A stretch of DNA of 64,000 nucleotides from Methylophilus sp. 42 (lineage in GTDB: Bacteria; Pseudomonadota; Gammaproteobacteria; Burkholderiales; Methylophilaceae). Below the pieces are notes generated by a model that saw only the letters and a list, made by a program, of their open reading frames with translations, ran no database searches and was not told the origin of the DNA. This document shows positions 30,058 through 38,882 of the stretch, piece after piece. The stretch is from NCBI RefSeq assembly GCF_000384155.1, contig NZ_KB913031.1, forward strand, positions 1,867,092-1,931,091, written 5' to 3'. The position numbers and the translations under genes are program-made. Within the stretch, counting starts at the first letter, position 1, and every line of letters starts with the position of its first letter.

Positions 30058-30112
30058 GAGTGAACAAGAAACATGAATTTAGCCAATGTTTACATAGGAA
30101 TGTAGCGTTTTA

Positions 30113-30565
30113 TTTCGCCTCTAGGCGAGTCACTTTCTGGTGCTTGTCCCCCAGAAAGTAACCAAAGAGGAAGACACCCAGCCATCACGGCCTCCGGCTC
30201 CCTTGCGTTGCTCAACAAAGTGGGCGTCCATCGAAACTCGCCCTAGCGGCTTGCACAACCCGCAAGCCACCGCGGAACTCGAACAGCCGATGGCCGAAAG
30301 CCCCCACTTCGCCTGCGCTACTCAGCGTGATGGAATGGGATTTATCTCATCTAACCTGCATCACTTCAGTTTGGACGGTTCAAAAACCGGATTCTTTTGT
30401 TAAGTCGGTCAAACGATAGCGCTCGTAGGTTTTCGGGGCCCCCATCTGCCGCGCCGAGTAGCGCAGGAAACAAGCGGAAGTTGGGGTGTCTTGTTCTTTG
30501 CCTTCTTTCTTATGGACAAGCATAAGAAAGAACGGTCGCCGAAAAGGCGAAAAAAAACTCTCATC
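30113..30565. repeat. Large inverted-repeat element, copy 1 (right arm internally deleted)
   Basis: The left part 30113-30351 matches 35162-35400 without gaps and with about 14 mismatches counted by eye. The right part (about 30430-30565) matches the outer parts of the right arm of copy 2 in inverted relation to the left arm but lacks about 120 bp between two GCCGAGYARCGCA-like stretches. Left-end subhairpins ACTTTCTGG/CCAGAAAGT and CGCCTCTAGGCG are seen. It fills most of the gene-free gap 30058-30638 after lrp. Short ORFs inside it are not real genes. Confidence 0.85.
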
Positions 30566-30593
30566 ACATCACTAATCGACACCCTCAAAAAGC

Positions 30594-30620
30594 AAAAAGC
30601 CATGCAATGCATGGCTTTTT
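30594..30620 (-). terminator. Terminator of thioredoxin-like gene
   Basis: AAAAAGCCATGC / GCATGGCTTTTT hairpin starting 19 bp after the stop of the minus-strand thioredoxin-like gene. The T-run lies on either side, so it may stop transcription from both strands. Confidence 0.85.
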
Positions 30621-30638
30621 AAATACAACAATCAGCGA

Positions 30639-31007
30639 TTATTGCTTGGCATCTTCCGCCTTGTAATACTCCCGCACAGCTGTCATATCAAACTCACGTG
30701 CCCATTTGATAATCTCATCCAATGCCGGCGCACCAATCTCACCCACTTGCGCATGAATACCTGCGCGCTCGCGAATCACCAGCAAGCCTGGAATTTGCTT
30801 CACTTCGAAATACTCAGAAATTTCCGGGTCAGTTTCAGTATTCACCATCCCAAACACAATGTCTGGATTTTTGGCCGCAGCAGCCTCAAACGTCGGCGTG
30901 AATGCCACACAAGGATCACACCAAGGCGCCCAGAAATCGACAACCACGAACGCATTGCTTTCGATGGTTTCTTTAAAATTATCTTTGGTCAGTGTTACAA
31001 CCGCCAT
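30639..31007 (-). CDS. Thioredoxin-family protein with CDPC active site
   Basis: The protein has 122 residues. The thioredoxin fold is complete: VVVDFWAPWCDPCVAF (C30, C33) and cis-Pro in KQIPGLLVIRE. The active site is CDPC rather than the CGPC of thioredoxin 1, which would change the redox potential. It has no signal peptide, so cytoplasmic. GGAGAT precedes the ATG. It is monocistronic, with a terminator at 30594-30620. Confidence 0.9.
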   Translation of the reverse strand: MAVVTLTKDNFKETIESNAFVVVDFWAPWCDPCVAFTPTFEAAAAKNPDIVFGMVNTETDPEISEYFEVKQIPGLLVIRERAGIHAQVGEIGAPALDEIIKWAREFDMTAVREYYKAEDAKQ

Positions 31008-31113
31008 ACTATCTCCAGTCCAAAAAATTGTTTTTTTATAGGTCTTATTTTAACAGACGAAACTGCTACCAGAGAAATTTTCATTGGATGTTGAGACACA
31101 AACTCACAAAAAC

Positions 31114-31141
31114 AAAAAAGCCGGCAATCGCCGACTTTTTT
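31114..31141 (-). terminator. Terminator of PEP-CTERM gene
   Basis: AAAAAAGCCGGC and GCCGACTTTTTT form a stem with one C-A mismatch and a 4-nt loop, 16 bp after the stop of the PEP-CTERM gene. Confidence 0.82.
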
Positions 31142-31157
31142 GTTTTACACGCTTGAG

Positions 31158-31691
31158 TTAAGCGTTGTATTTTCTTCTACGTACCAACACAATGGCACCC
31201 AGACCTGCCATCAACAAGCCATAAGTTTCTGGCTCTGGTACAGCAGTAACTCTGAATGCATAGTTGAGACTGGTGACATTGTTGTCTCTAACAAAGGCAG
31301 AAGCTGCTGAATTAATGTTAGATGCCTCAAATGAATCTACCGGGCCATAGTACAAACCATTGTATTTGTTGCTGTAATCTTGTGCGAACTGTGCGCCACC
31401 ATAACCAATCACGTCATACCAACCCTGAAAGTTGATGTTTAATGGATTGTTATCAATGGTGCTGATGACATAATCGGAAGCTGAGCCGCCGAATAACAGT
31501 GCAGCCGCTTCTTGCGCAGTGTAGGCTAATGGGCCATTAGTGGCATCATAAGCACTATCGCTCCATACTGGTGCTGCATCGTTATAAACAGACCAGCTGC
31601 CAACGAAACTATAACTAGCTGCATTCGCCAGTGATACGCCAGCGAACAAGGCGGTAGCTACCAGTGCTTTAAACAAACGTGATATCGACAT
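31158..31691 (-). CDS. PEP-CTERM exported protein, orphan
   Basis: The protein has 177 residues from the ATG at 31691, which has GAGGAGA 5-6 bp upstream; a longer in-frame start at 31706 would place the ATG inside that ribosome site. Signal peptide about 1-25 (ALFAGVSLANA). The C-terminus has VPEPE near residue 150, a hydrophobic stretch (TYGLLMAGLGAIVLV) and RRRK, the sorting tail recognised by exosortase. The mature part is Tyr/Asn/Ala-rich with no recognised domain. No exosortase or exopolysaccharide gene is in the window. Confidence 0.9.
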   Translation of the reverse strand: MSISRLFKALVATALFAGVSLANAASYSFVGSWSVYNDAAPVWSDSAYDATNGPLAYTAQEAAALLFGGSASDYVISTIDNNPLNINFQGWYDVIGYGGAQFAQDYSNKYNGLYYGPVDSFEASNINSAASAFVRDNNVTSLNYAFRVTAVPEPETYGLLMAGLGAIVLVRRRKYNA

Positions 31692-31857
31692 CTTCTCTCT
31701 CCTCAAAGAATAGGCCTGTATTAGCAGGCATTTTTTTAATTAAACCTTTAGTGATGAGCAATCCTAAATCATCAAATAAAATAACTCAACAACAATCTTA
31801 TTGATTAGCGGCTTATCTACCCAAACGGGCCAATGCCGCATGGGCAAATGTGACGAA

Positions 31858-32451
31858 TTACTGACCTTGCCATACGCCATTAAAAAACAACTCATCTAGT
31901 GGTTTGCGGCTACGGGCAGCTACCTCACGGGCTTTGTCCTCTTCCGACAATCCCTCTATGGCAGCCTGATAGCCAACCGTCACCATGGCTAAAATCTGGT
32001 AACGTTCAGGCACTTTAAAGGTGGTGCGCGCCTTATCGGCATCAAAGCCCCCCATCTGGTGAGCCATCAAACCCAAAGCAGTGGCTTGCAAGCACAAGTT
32101 CTCAGTGGCTGCACCGGTATCATATGCCGCCCATTTATTGGGTTTGTCATTATGGCCAAACAAGGTATCCGCACAAATCAACAACAACACAGGCGCGTTG
32201 ACTGCCCAGCCTTGATTGCCGGGAACCAGGCAATCAAATGCCGCCTGCCAGGCTTGCATGTTATCTGCCTTGTTACAGAATACATAACGCCACGGTTGAT
32301 CGCCAAAGCATGAAGGCGCCCAGCGGGCAGCTTCAAGCAGGCTGACCACTTGCTCCTGACTGACAGCTTTGCCCGCATCATAGGCGCGACCGCTCCAGCG
32401 GTTGGCAAGCAACTCATGGATGGCTTGTTGGGTAATAGCAGGTTTTTGCAT
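31858..32451 (-). CDS. Nitroreductase-family FMN oxidoreductase
   Basis: The protein has 197 residues from the ATG at 32451, with GAGG 8 bp upstream; the longer TTG start at 32457 has none. The NTR signatures RWSGRAYD (about 18-25) and ARWAPSCFGDQPWRYV are FMN-contacting segments. The physiological electron acceptor cannot be told from sequence. It lies about 10 bp downstream of mutS on the same strand and may be co-transcribed. Confidence 0.9.
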   Translation of the reverse strand: MQKPAITQQAIHELLANRWSGRAYDAGKAVSQEQVVSLLEAARWAPSCFGDQPWRYVFCNKADNMQAWQAAFDCLVPGNQGWAVNAPVLLLICADTLFGHNDKPNKWAAYDTGAATENLCLQATALGLMAHQMGGFDADKARTTFKVPERYQILAMVTVGYQAAIEGLSEEDKAREVAARSRKPLDELFFNGVWQGQ

Positions 32452-32461
32452 GGTCAAATCC

Positions 32462-35008
32462 TCACAGTTGTTTTTTCAAAAGATACAGTAACTCTAACGC
32501 CTGCTTAGGGGTTAAGTCATCTGGCTGAATACGTTCCAATTCTGCAACCAGCGGGTGCAAAGGCGGCTCCTCTGGCACATGGCTTGCTGCAAACAGGTCA
32601 TTTTGCGGCGTGGCGGCAATGGTCTGGTTTTCGAGTTGCTGCAATTTGCGCTTGGCCAATTGCACGACTGACTTGGGGATTCCAGCCAGTTGCGCGACCT
32701 GGATACCATAGCTCATGGTGGCCGCGCCCTCTTCTACCTTGTGCAAAAAGACAATGCCTTGGCCATGCTCAACCGCATCCAGATGTACATTGGCGGCGTG
32801 TTTGGCCTCATCGACAATGCGCGTCAGCTCAAAGTAGTGCGTGGCAAACAAAGTCAGAGATTTGTTTTTCTCCAGTAATTGTTTAGCCACCGCCCACGCC
32901 AGGCTCAAACCATCAAAAGTACTGGTGCCGCGGCCGATCTCATCAAGCAATACCAGGCTGTTCGCGCTAGCATTATTCAGGATATTGGCGGTTTCCGTCA
33001 TCTCTACCATAAAGGTTGAGCGGCCACCTGCCAGGTCATCAGAAGCACCAATGCGGGTGAAAATACGGTCAATATCTCCAATCACCGCAACTTGTGCTGG
33101 CACAAAACTGCCGCAATAGGCCAACAACACAATCAGCGCTGTTTGGCGCATAAATGTCGACTTACCACCCATGTTGGGGCCGGTAATCAATAGCAACTGG
33201 CGATACGGATTGAGCATCACATCGTTGGCCACATAAGGCTGGGCGATACTTTCCACCACCGGATGGCGCCCATGCTGGATATCCAGGCCAATATCTGGCC
33301 GGAATTCCGGCTGTATATAATGAAGCGCACGGGCACGCTCGGCAAAACAGGCCAATACATCTAACGTCGCCACAGCCGTAGCAATCCGTTGCAAGTTTGC
33401 AATATGCGGTAACAACGCCTCCAGCACTTGCTCATATAGCATTTTTTCACGTGCCAGCGCCCGCTCGTTGGCACTCAACACTTTGTCTTCAAATGCTTTT
33501 AATTCAGGCGTAATAAAGCGTTCTACATTTTTCAAGGTCTGGCGACGACGATACTCGGGCGGTGCACTTTCAGCTTGCAAGCGGCTGATTTCGATATAAA
33601 AGCCATGTACGCTGTTGTATTCCACCTTGAGGTTAGCGATGCCGGTACGCGCCTTTTCAGCGGCTTCAAATTGCAGCAAAAAGTCACCATGATCGGTCTG
33701 GATCGCACGCAGTTCATCTAACTCAGCATCATAGCCAGTCGCAATCACCCCTCCTTCGCGCAGCACTGCCGAAGGCTCGGCCTGGATTGCCTGCACCAAT
33801 ACCTGCAAGGCATCAGCAGGTACTTGCAACTCTGCCAGCAAGCCTTTTAACAAGCTGGACTCAGGTGGTGGCAGCGTGGTGACAATCGTGGGTAGTTGTA
33901 ACAAGCTATCGCGCAGACCCGACAAATCACGCGGCCTGGCAGATTTAAGCGCCACGCGCGCAGTCATGCGCTCAATATCACCAATCGGATGCAGCACCTG
34001 CTGCAACGTGCTTTCAAGGAATTGATCCAGCAACTCAGCCACAGCCAAATGCCGCTGCTGTATGGTATGTTGATTGCGCAGAGGATGATGCAACCAATGG
34101 CGCAACAAACGTGCGCCCATGGCTGTTTGGGTCGAATTCAGCAACGAGTATAAGGTCGGCGTCGTTTCACCGCGTATCGTTGTATCTATTTCCAGATTGC
34201 GGCGGGTCGCGGCATCCAGTTGCAGATAGTGATCGCCCTGCTCCACGCGCAAACCCACAATATGCGGCAATGCGGTGCGTTGAGTATGTTTCACATACTC
34301 AAGCAAAGCACCCGCAGCAGTCACGGCCGCAGGCATTTCACCACAGCCAAAACCGCCCAGATCATGGGTATTAAACTGCTGCGTCAGGCTGCGATTAGCA
34401 GTATCCAGATCAAACTGCCATGGTGCCAGGCGTTTTTTGGCACAGCGGCATTGCTGCAGCACGTCTGAACTATGGTCTTCCGCAATCACCAATTCCGCCG
34501 GATGAATACGCTCCAGCTCCTGCGACAAATGCCCCGGCGCAATTTCACTCAACACAAACTCACCCGAGGCCAGGTTGAGCCGTGCCAAACCCAGCACACC
34601 CTCACCTTTAGCCACACACAGCAAAGTGTTATCGCGTGTTTCGTCCAGCAGCGCGGCATCCGTCAAGGTACCAGGCGTGAGGATACGCGTCACCTCACGC
34701 GCCACCGGTCCTTTAGAGGTCGCCGGATCGCCAACCTGCTCGCAAATCGCCACCGCCTCGCCCATCTTTGCCAGTTTGGCCAGATACCCCTCGGCCGCGT
34801 GATAAGGCAAGCCAGCCATTTTGATCGGCTCACCATTACTGGCACCACGACGGGTCAGCGTAATCCCAAGCAAACGCGACGCTTTTTCAGCATCCTCAAA
34901 AAATAATTCGTAAAAATCGCCCATGCGGTAAAACAGCAGCATATCGGGATACTGTGCTTTCAACGTCAGGTATTGACGCATCATGGGGGTATGGTTTTCG
35001 AAGGACAT
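32462..35008 (-). CDS. mutS: DNA mismatch repair ATPase MutS
   Basis: The protein has 848 residues from the ATG at 35008 ([17 protein letters not shown]); a GTG at 35050 would add 14 unconserved residues. The mismatch-binding [11 protein letters not shown] wedge (Phe-X-Glu motif near residue 38) is intact, as are Walker [10 protein letters not shown] (near 612), Walker [17 protein letters not shown] and the C-terminal helix-turn-helix. Length matches E. coli MutS (853). It recognises base mismatches and recruits MutL. The region 35009-35161 upstream is AT-rich and includes an AAAAGCAC/GTGCTTTT inverted repeat (35064-35094). Confidence 0.97.
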   Translation of the reverse strand: MSFENHTPMMRQYLTLKAQYPDMLLFYRMGDFYELFFEDAEKASRLLGITLTRRGASNGEPIKMAGLPYHAAEGYLAKLAKMGEAVAICEQVGDPATSKGPVAREVTRILTPGTLTDAALLDETRDNTLLCVAKGEGVLGLARLNLASGEFVLSEIAPGHLSQELERIHPAELVIAEDHSSDVLQQCRCAKKRLAPWQFDLDTANRSLTQQFNTHDLGGFGCGEMPAAVTAAGALLEYVKHTQRTALPHIVGLRVEQGDHYLQLDAATRRNLEIDTTIRGETTPTLYSLLNSTQTAMGARLLRHWLHHPLRNQHTIQQRHLAVAELLDQFLESTLQQVLHPIGDIERMTARVALKSARPRDLSGLRDSLLQLPTIVTTLPPPESSLLKGLLAELQVPADALQVLVQAIQAEPSAVLREGGVIATGYDAELDELRAIQTDHGDFLLQFEAAEKARTGIANLKVEYNSVHGFYIEISRLQAESAPPEYRRRQTLKNVERFITPELKAFEDKVLSANERALAREKMLYEQVLEALLPHIANLQRIATAVATLDVLACFAERARALHYIQPEFRPDIGLDIQHGRHPVVESIAQPYVANDVMLNPYRQLLLITGPNMGGKSTFMRQTALIVLLAYCGSFVPAQVAVIGDIDRIFTRIGASDDLAGGRSTFMVEMTETANILNNASANSLVLLDEIGRGTSTFDGLSLAWAVAKQLLEKNKSLTLFATHYFELTRIVDEAKHAANVHLDAVEHGQGIVFLHKVEEGAATMSYGIQVAQLAGIPKSVVQLAKRKLQQLENQTIAATPQNDLFAASHVPEEPPLHPLVAELERIQPDDLTPKQALELLYLLKKQL

Positions 35009-35161
35009 GCAGGGATACTTTGATTTAGAGATGTTGGAATAAATAGCCACTGCATCTTACAACAAAAGCACGGTTTTTTGCTTAGAGTGCTTTTAGAAAG
35101 ACAATGATGCAAGAAAGTTATTCTTAACATTTAGAGATGTGAGTTTTTAAGCTGCACTCTC

Positions 35162-35725
35162 TTTCGCCTCTAGGCGAGTCACTTTCTGGTGCTTGTCCCC
35201 CAGAAAGTAACCAAAGAGGAAGACACCCAGCCATCATGGCCTTCGGCTACCTTGCGTTGCTCAACAAAGTGGGCGTCCATCGAAACTCGCCCTGGCGGCT
35301 TGCACAAAACGCAAGCCACTGCGGAACTCGGACAGCCGATGGCCGAAAGCCCCCACTTTGTCTCCGCTACTCAGCGTGATGGGATGGGATTTGTCTCGTC
35401 AAACTGACATCGTAGCAATTTGGAAAGTTAGAAAACCAAATTCATTTCTTACAATCACTTACCGTTGCACTCATTAGGTTTCCGGGGTCCCCATCTGCCG
35501 CGCCGAGCAACGCAGGGTTGACGGGAGTCTTCGGCCATCGACTGTCCGAGTTCCGCAACAAGCCACGTCTTATGTGGCTTGTCAGGGCGAGTTTCGATGG
35601 ACGCCCGGCAAGCCGAGTAGCGCAAGGAAGAAGCGGAAGTTGGGGTGCACTTTCTTTTGGTTACTTGTTCTTTGTGCAAGCAAAGAAAAGTAACTCGCCG
35701 AAAAGGCGAAAAGAAATCTCTCGTA
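35162..35725. repeat. Large inverted-repeat element, copy 2 (both arms complete)
   Basis: The left arm 35162-35400 and right arm about 35480-35725 are imperfect inverted copies: each read inward from its outer end gives the same order of landmarks (AGGCGA, GTAACCAAA, CTTCCG-type, CGTCCATCGAAACTCGCC, GGCCGA). The left arm is about 94 percent identical to copy 1. The element fills the gap between mutS and suhB; together with 35009-35161 and the suhB terminator it explains the whole 815-bp gene-free stretch. ORFs in it are mirror images of each other and not coding. Confidence 0.87.
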
Positions 35726-35767
35726 CACGCACAAACCTAAAGAATGACCTTCCCAACCAATCAGCCA

Positions 35768-35801
35768 CAAAAAAATAAACCCGGATATCTCTATCCGGGT
35801 T
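35768..35801 (-). terminator. Terminator of suhB
   Basis: AACCCGGATA / TATCCGGGTT perfect 10-bp stem with a TCTC loop, followed on the minus strand by TATTTTTTT, 23 bp past the suhB stop. Confidence 0.92.
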
Positions 35802-35823
35802 CATCATTCAACATCAGAAAAAA

Positions 35824-36639
35824 CTACATGCCCAATGTCGGCGTCTTGATCCGCTCAGTCAGATGTGGCGCAATCACCTGCAGCATTTGCCCAAACACTT
35901 TCGGGTTAGCTGCCACAATATTACCCGTACGCAACCAGCTTTCATTGCCTTCAAAATCACCAACAATCCCGCCAGCCTCCTGTACTAACAAGGCGCCCGC
36001 TGCAATATCCCACGGTGACAGGTTGATCTCGAAGAAACCGTCAGTGAACCCAGCGGCAACATAGGCCAGATCCAGCGCGGCAGATCCAGGACGGCGTAAA
36101 CCAGCGGTTTTCTTGGCCATGTCGCGGAAAATGTTGATATAGGTATCCAGATAGCTGAAATCCTTGAATGGGAACCCAGTGGAAAGCAATGCTTCTTGCA
36201 ATTTGGTACGCTGGGTGACGCGAATACGGCGGTTGTTCAAAAACGCGCCGCTGCCTCTGGTAGCGGTAAACAAGTCGTTGCGCACCGGGTCGTAAATCAC
36301 GGCCTGGGTCAGCACGCCTTTTTCTTGCAGGGCAATTGAAATACAGTAAGCCGGGAAGTTATGCAAAAAGTTAGTGGTGCCATCTAGCGGGTCGATAATC
36401 CAGATATTGTCGGATTCGCTATTGGTTTTACCCGTTTCTTCGCCATAAAAACCGTGGTTTGGATAAGCTTCTTTTAAGATATTGATAATGGCTTGCTCGG
36501 CATTGCGGTCGATTTCGCTGACAAAATCGTTAGTGTCTTTTTGCTCGACTTTTAAGGCGCCGATGTCCATGGCGCCACGGTTGATGATTTTGCCTGCTTC
36601 ACGCGCGGCGCGAATGGCGACATTCAGGATTGGATGCAT
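35824..36639 (-). CDS. suhB: Inositol monophosphatase family protein SuhB
   Basis: The protein has 271 residues. Metal and substrate motifs are complete: GEETG (about 70), WIIDPLDGTTNFLH (about 83-96) and SPWDIAAGALLVQEAGG (about 213-229). It hydrolyses inositol-1-phosphate; in enterobacteria SuhB also joins the ribosomal RNA antitermination complex. It is divergent from trmJ with 82 bp between the starts. Confidence 0.94.
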   Translation of the reverse strand: MHPILNVAIRAAREAGKIINRGAMDIGALKVEQKDTNDFVSEIDRNAEQAIINILKEAYPNHGFYGEETGKTNSESDNIWIIDPLDGTTNFLHNFPAYCISIALQEKGVLTQAVIYDPVRNDLFTATRGSGAFLNNRRIRVTQRTKLQEALLSTGFPFKDFSYLDTYINIFRDMAKKTAGLRRPGSAALDLAYVAAGFTDGFFEINLSPWDIAAGALLVQEAGGIVGDFEGNESWLRTGNIVAANPKVFGQMLQVIAPHLTERIKTPTLGM

Positions 36640-36721
36640 GCTGTGGGATCTTGATTCACTGATAAAATGCTATTTTAGCTTTTTACACGCTTAGCCACAA
36701 ACACAACGGCAAAATTTACCC

Positions 36722-37474
36722 ATGTCACTCAATACTGAATCCGCCATTTTTTCAAATATCCGCGTCGTTTTATGCCAAACCAGCCATCCTGGCAACATTG
36801 GCTCCACGGCGCGCGCCATGAAAACCATGGGCTTAAGCCGTCTTTACCTGGTGCGCCCAAAACACTTTCCAGATAGCGAAGCCACCTCATTGGCAGTCAA
36901 TGCCGCCGACCTGCTGGAAACAGCCGTCGTGACAGAAACCCTGGAGGAAGCGCTCGCCGACTGCCAGTTTGTGATTGGTGTCAGCGGCAAGGAGCGATCA
37001 CTGTCACAACAGGTGATGACGGTGCGTGAGGCGGCGCAAGAGGTAAAGTCAGTTGCCAGCCATAGTCAGGTCGCACTGGTGTTTGGTACCGAGATGAGCG
37101 GTCTGAGTAATGCCGAGGCTGACCTTTGCCATGTGCTGGCAACGATTCCGGCCAATCCTGAGTACACCTCACTCAACCTGGCGCAGGCGGTACAAATCAT
37201 GAGCTACGAAACGCGCATGGCGATCACTACCGGCGAATTACATTACGCCGAGAAGCCGATCGAGCTCGCAACACAGGATGATCTGGAGCGCTTTTACGAG
37301 CATATGCGCGAGGTACTGGAACATATCGGCTATATCAATCCACGTGCGCCGAAAAAGCTGTTTGAACGTCTGCGCCGCCTCTATGGCCGTAGCCGGTTGG
37401 AAAAAGAAGAGGTCAATTTGTTACGTGGCATTTTGACGCTGACCGTCAACCCGAAAAAACATGACAAATACTAA
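36722..37474 (+). CDS. trmJ: tRNA (Cm32/Um32) 2'-O-methyltransferase TrmJ
   Basis: The protein has 250 residues. The SPOUT methyltransferase domain (about 8-165) has the motifs LCQTSHPGNIGSTARAMKTMG, VFGTEMSGLSN and SLNLAQAVQIM that build the trefoil knot and SAM site. The C-terminal extension (about 175-250) is typical of TrmJ. It methylates position 32 of tRNA. suhB-trmJ-cysE-iscR is a common gene order near isc loci. Confidence 0.95.
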   Translation: MSLNTESAIFSNIRVVLCQTSHPGNIGSTARAMKTMGLSRLYLVRPKHFPDSEATSLAVNAADLLETAVVTETLEEALADCQFVIGVSGKERSLSQQVMTVREAAQEVKSVASHSQVALVFGTEMSGLSNAEADLCHVLATIPANPEYTSLNLAQAVQIMSYETRMAITTGELHYAEKPIELATQDDLERFYEHMREVLEHIGYINPRAPKKLFERLRRLYGRSRLEKEEVNLLRGILTLTVNPKKHDKY

Positions 37475-37501
37475 AATGGACCATAGTCGCGCATGCTGGC
37501 T

Positions 37502-37537
37502 TTAGACGTGGGCTTAACTTAATGGCATAATGCGCGC
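37502..37537 (+). promoter_or_regulatory. Candidate cysE promoter, possibly leaderless
   Basis: TTAGAC (37502-37507), an 18-bp spacer and CATAAT (37526-37531) place the transcription start at about the A of the cysE ATG (37538). No Shine-Dalgarno is seen between them. Confidence 0.45.
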
Positions 37538-38272
37538 ATGTTTAAGCACCTCAAAGAAGATATTTCGATTGTGTTTGACCGCGATCCGGCGGCCCGCACG
37601 CACTTTGAAATTCTGACCACCTACCCTGGTGTGCATGCCTTGATTCTGCATCGTTTCAGCCATTGGTTGTGGAGTCACCGCCTGTATTGGCTAGGGCGCG
37701 CGCTCTCCCACTTCGGGCGCTGGATCACCGGCATCGAAATCCACCCTGGTGCTACCATTGGCCGCCGTGTGTTTATTGATCATGGCATGGGGGTCGTGGT
37801 GGGTGAAACCGCCATTATTGGCGATGATTGCACGCTCTACCATGGTGTCACCCTCGGCGGCACCAGCTGGAACAAAGGCAAACGCCACCCTACACTGGAA
37901 TCTGGCGTGGTGATTGGCGCAGGTGCCAAGGTGCTAGGGCCGATTACGATTGGTAAAAACGCCAAGATTGGCTCCAATGCCGTGGTGGTCAAGGATGTGC
38001 CGGACGGCGCCACCGCAGTTGGCATTCCGGCCCGCATCCTCGAAGAAGAAAAAGCCAAACAGCGTCAGGATGCCGCGCAAAAAATGGGCTTCAGCGCCTA
38101 CGCGGTTGGCAATGATGAAAACGACCCCATGATCAAAGCGATTAACAGCCTGCTGGATCATGCGCACAAGCAAGAGGCGGAAATCGCCGAGCTTAAAGTG
38201 CAATTAGCCAAACTCAATGATGTTGAAACAGATAGCAACGTCGGTGAAGCCTTTGCCAAAAAGCCAGAGTAA
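37538..38272 (+). CDS. cysE: Serine O-acetyltransferase
   Basis: The protein has 244 residues. The left-handed beta-helix hexapeptide domain (about 65-170) holds [24 protein letters not shown] (catalytic His-Asp region) and [12 protein letters not shown]. The C-terminal tail (about 175-244) is charged and variable. It makes O-acetylserine from serine and acetyl-CoA. Placed right before iscR it supplies cysteine, the sulfur source of the isc operon. O-acetylserine also links to the sulfate uptake operon at 59067-63943. Confidence 0.95.
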   Translation: MFKHLKEDISIVFDRDPAARTHFEILTTYPGVHALILHRFSHWLWSHRLYWLGRALSHFGRWITGIEIHPGATIGRRVFIDHGMGVVVGETAIIGDDCTLYHGVTLGGTSWNKGKRHPTLESGVVIGAGAKVLGPITIGKNAKIGSNAVVVKDVPDGATAVGIPARILEEEKAKQRQDAAQKMGFSAYAVGNDENDPMIKAINSLLDHAHKQEAEIAELKVQLAKLNDVETDSNVGEAFAKKPE

Positions 38273-38340
38273 TTGCCCGCAAAGGCAAGTAGCACCTACC
38301 TCAAACCATCGTCCAGCATGACTTGAACTTTTCAAGCATA

Positions 38341-38373
38341 ATAATTGACTAAAACAGTAGGTTATTATACAAT
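38341..38373 (+). promoter_or_regulatory. iscR promoter overlapped by IscR type 1 box
   Basis: The 25-bp box at 38341-38365 (starts ATAATTGACT, ends AGTAGGTTAT) matches the published type 1 IscR consensus at 22 of 25 positions by eye. It overlaps a promoter with TTGACT (38345-38350), 17 bp and TACAAT (38368-38373), 30 bp before the iscR ATG. Repression by [2Fe-2S]-IscR is the expected effect. Confidence 0.85.
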
Positions 38374-38403
38374 TCAACTCTGTTTTAAAAGGTCATCTCA
38401 AGA

Positions 38404-38873
38404 TGCGATTAACCACCAAAGGACGTTTTGCTGTTACTGCGATGCTGGACATTGCGCTCTACGAAGCAGACAAGCCAGTCACCTTGGCTGGCATTAGCGA
38501 ACGCCAAAGCATTTCCCTATCATATCTTGAACAACTATTTAGCCGCTTGCGTAAGCAAGGGCTGGTTTCCAGCGTACGCGGGCCCGGTGGCGGCTACCGC
38601 ATCGCCAGAGCACACCAAGAGATTTCAGTCTCCGACATTATCACGGCTGTGGACGAACAAATTGATGCGACCCAATGTGGCGGTAATGAAAACTGTCACG
38701 ACGAAGGCCGTTGCATGACGCATGAGCTCTGGGCATCATTAAATAGCAAGATTCTGGATTATTTGTCCGGCGTCAGCCTGGCGGATATGGTCGAGATGCA
38801 ACGCAAAAAAGGCGCGGGCACAGTGGTCTTTGCACCGAGAAAATGTGGCTCTGAAGCAACCATTGCCGCCTAA
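38404..38873 (+). CDS. iscR: Iron-sulfur cluster regulator IscR
   Basis: The protein has 156 residues of the Rrf2 family; the ATG is at 38404 (the neighbouring base 38403 belongs to the same start region). The winged helix-turn-helix is about 1-65 ([19 protein letters not shown]). The cluster ligands C92, C98, C104 and H107 are at the same numbers as in E. coli IscR. It represses the isc operon when holding [2Fe-2S]. The promoter carries a good IscR box, so autorepression is expected. Confidence 0.96.
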
Positions 38874-38882
38874 CATTTGGCT

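Noticed and set aside
30140-30612. Short ORFs in element copy 1 (87 aa plus, 67 aa minus)
   Set aside because: The frames lie in a repeat whose arms are inverted copies; no ribosome site or domain is seen.
35189-35770. Short ORFs in element copy 2
   Set aside because: Plus- and minus-strand ORF products are similar to each other only because the arms are inverted repeats; not genes.
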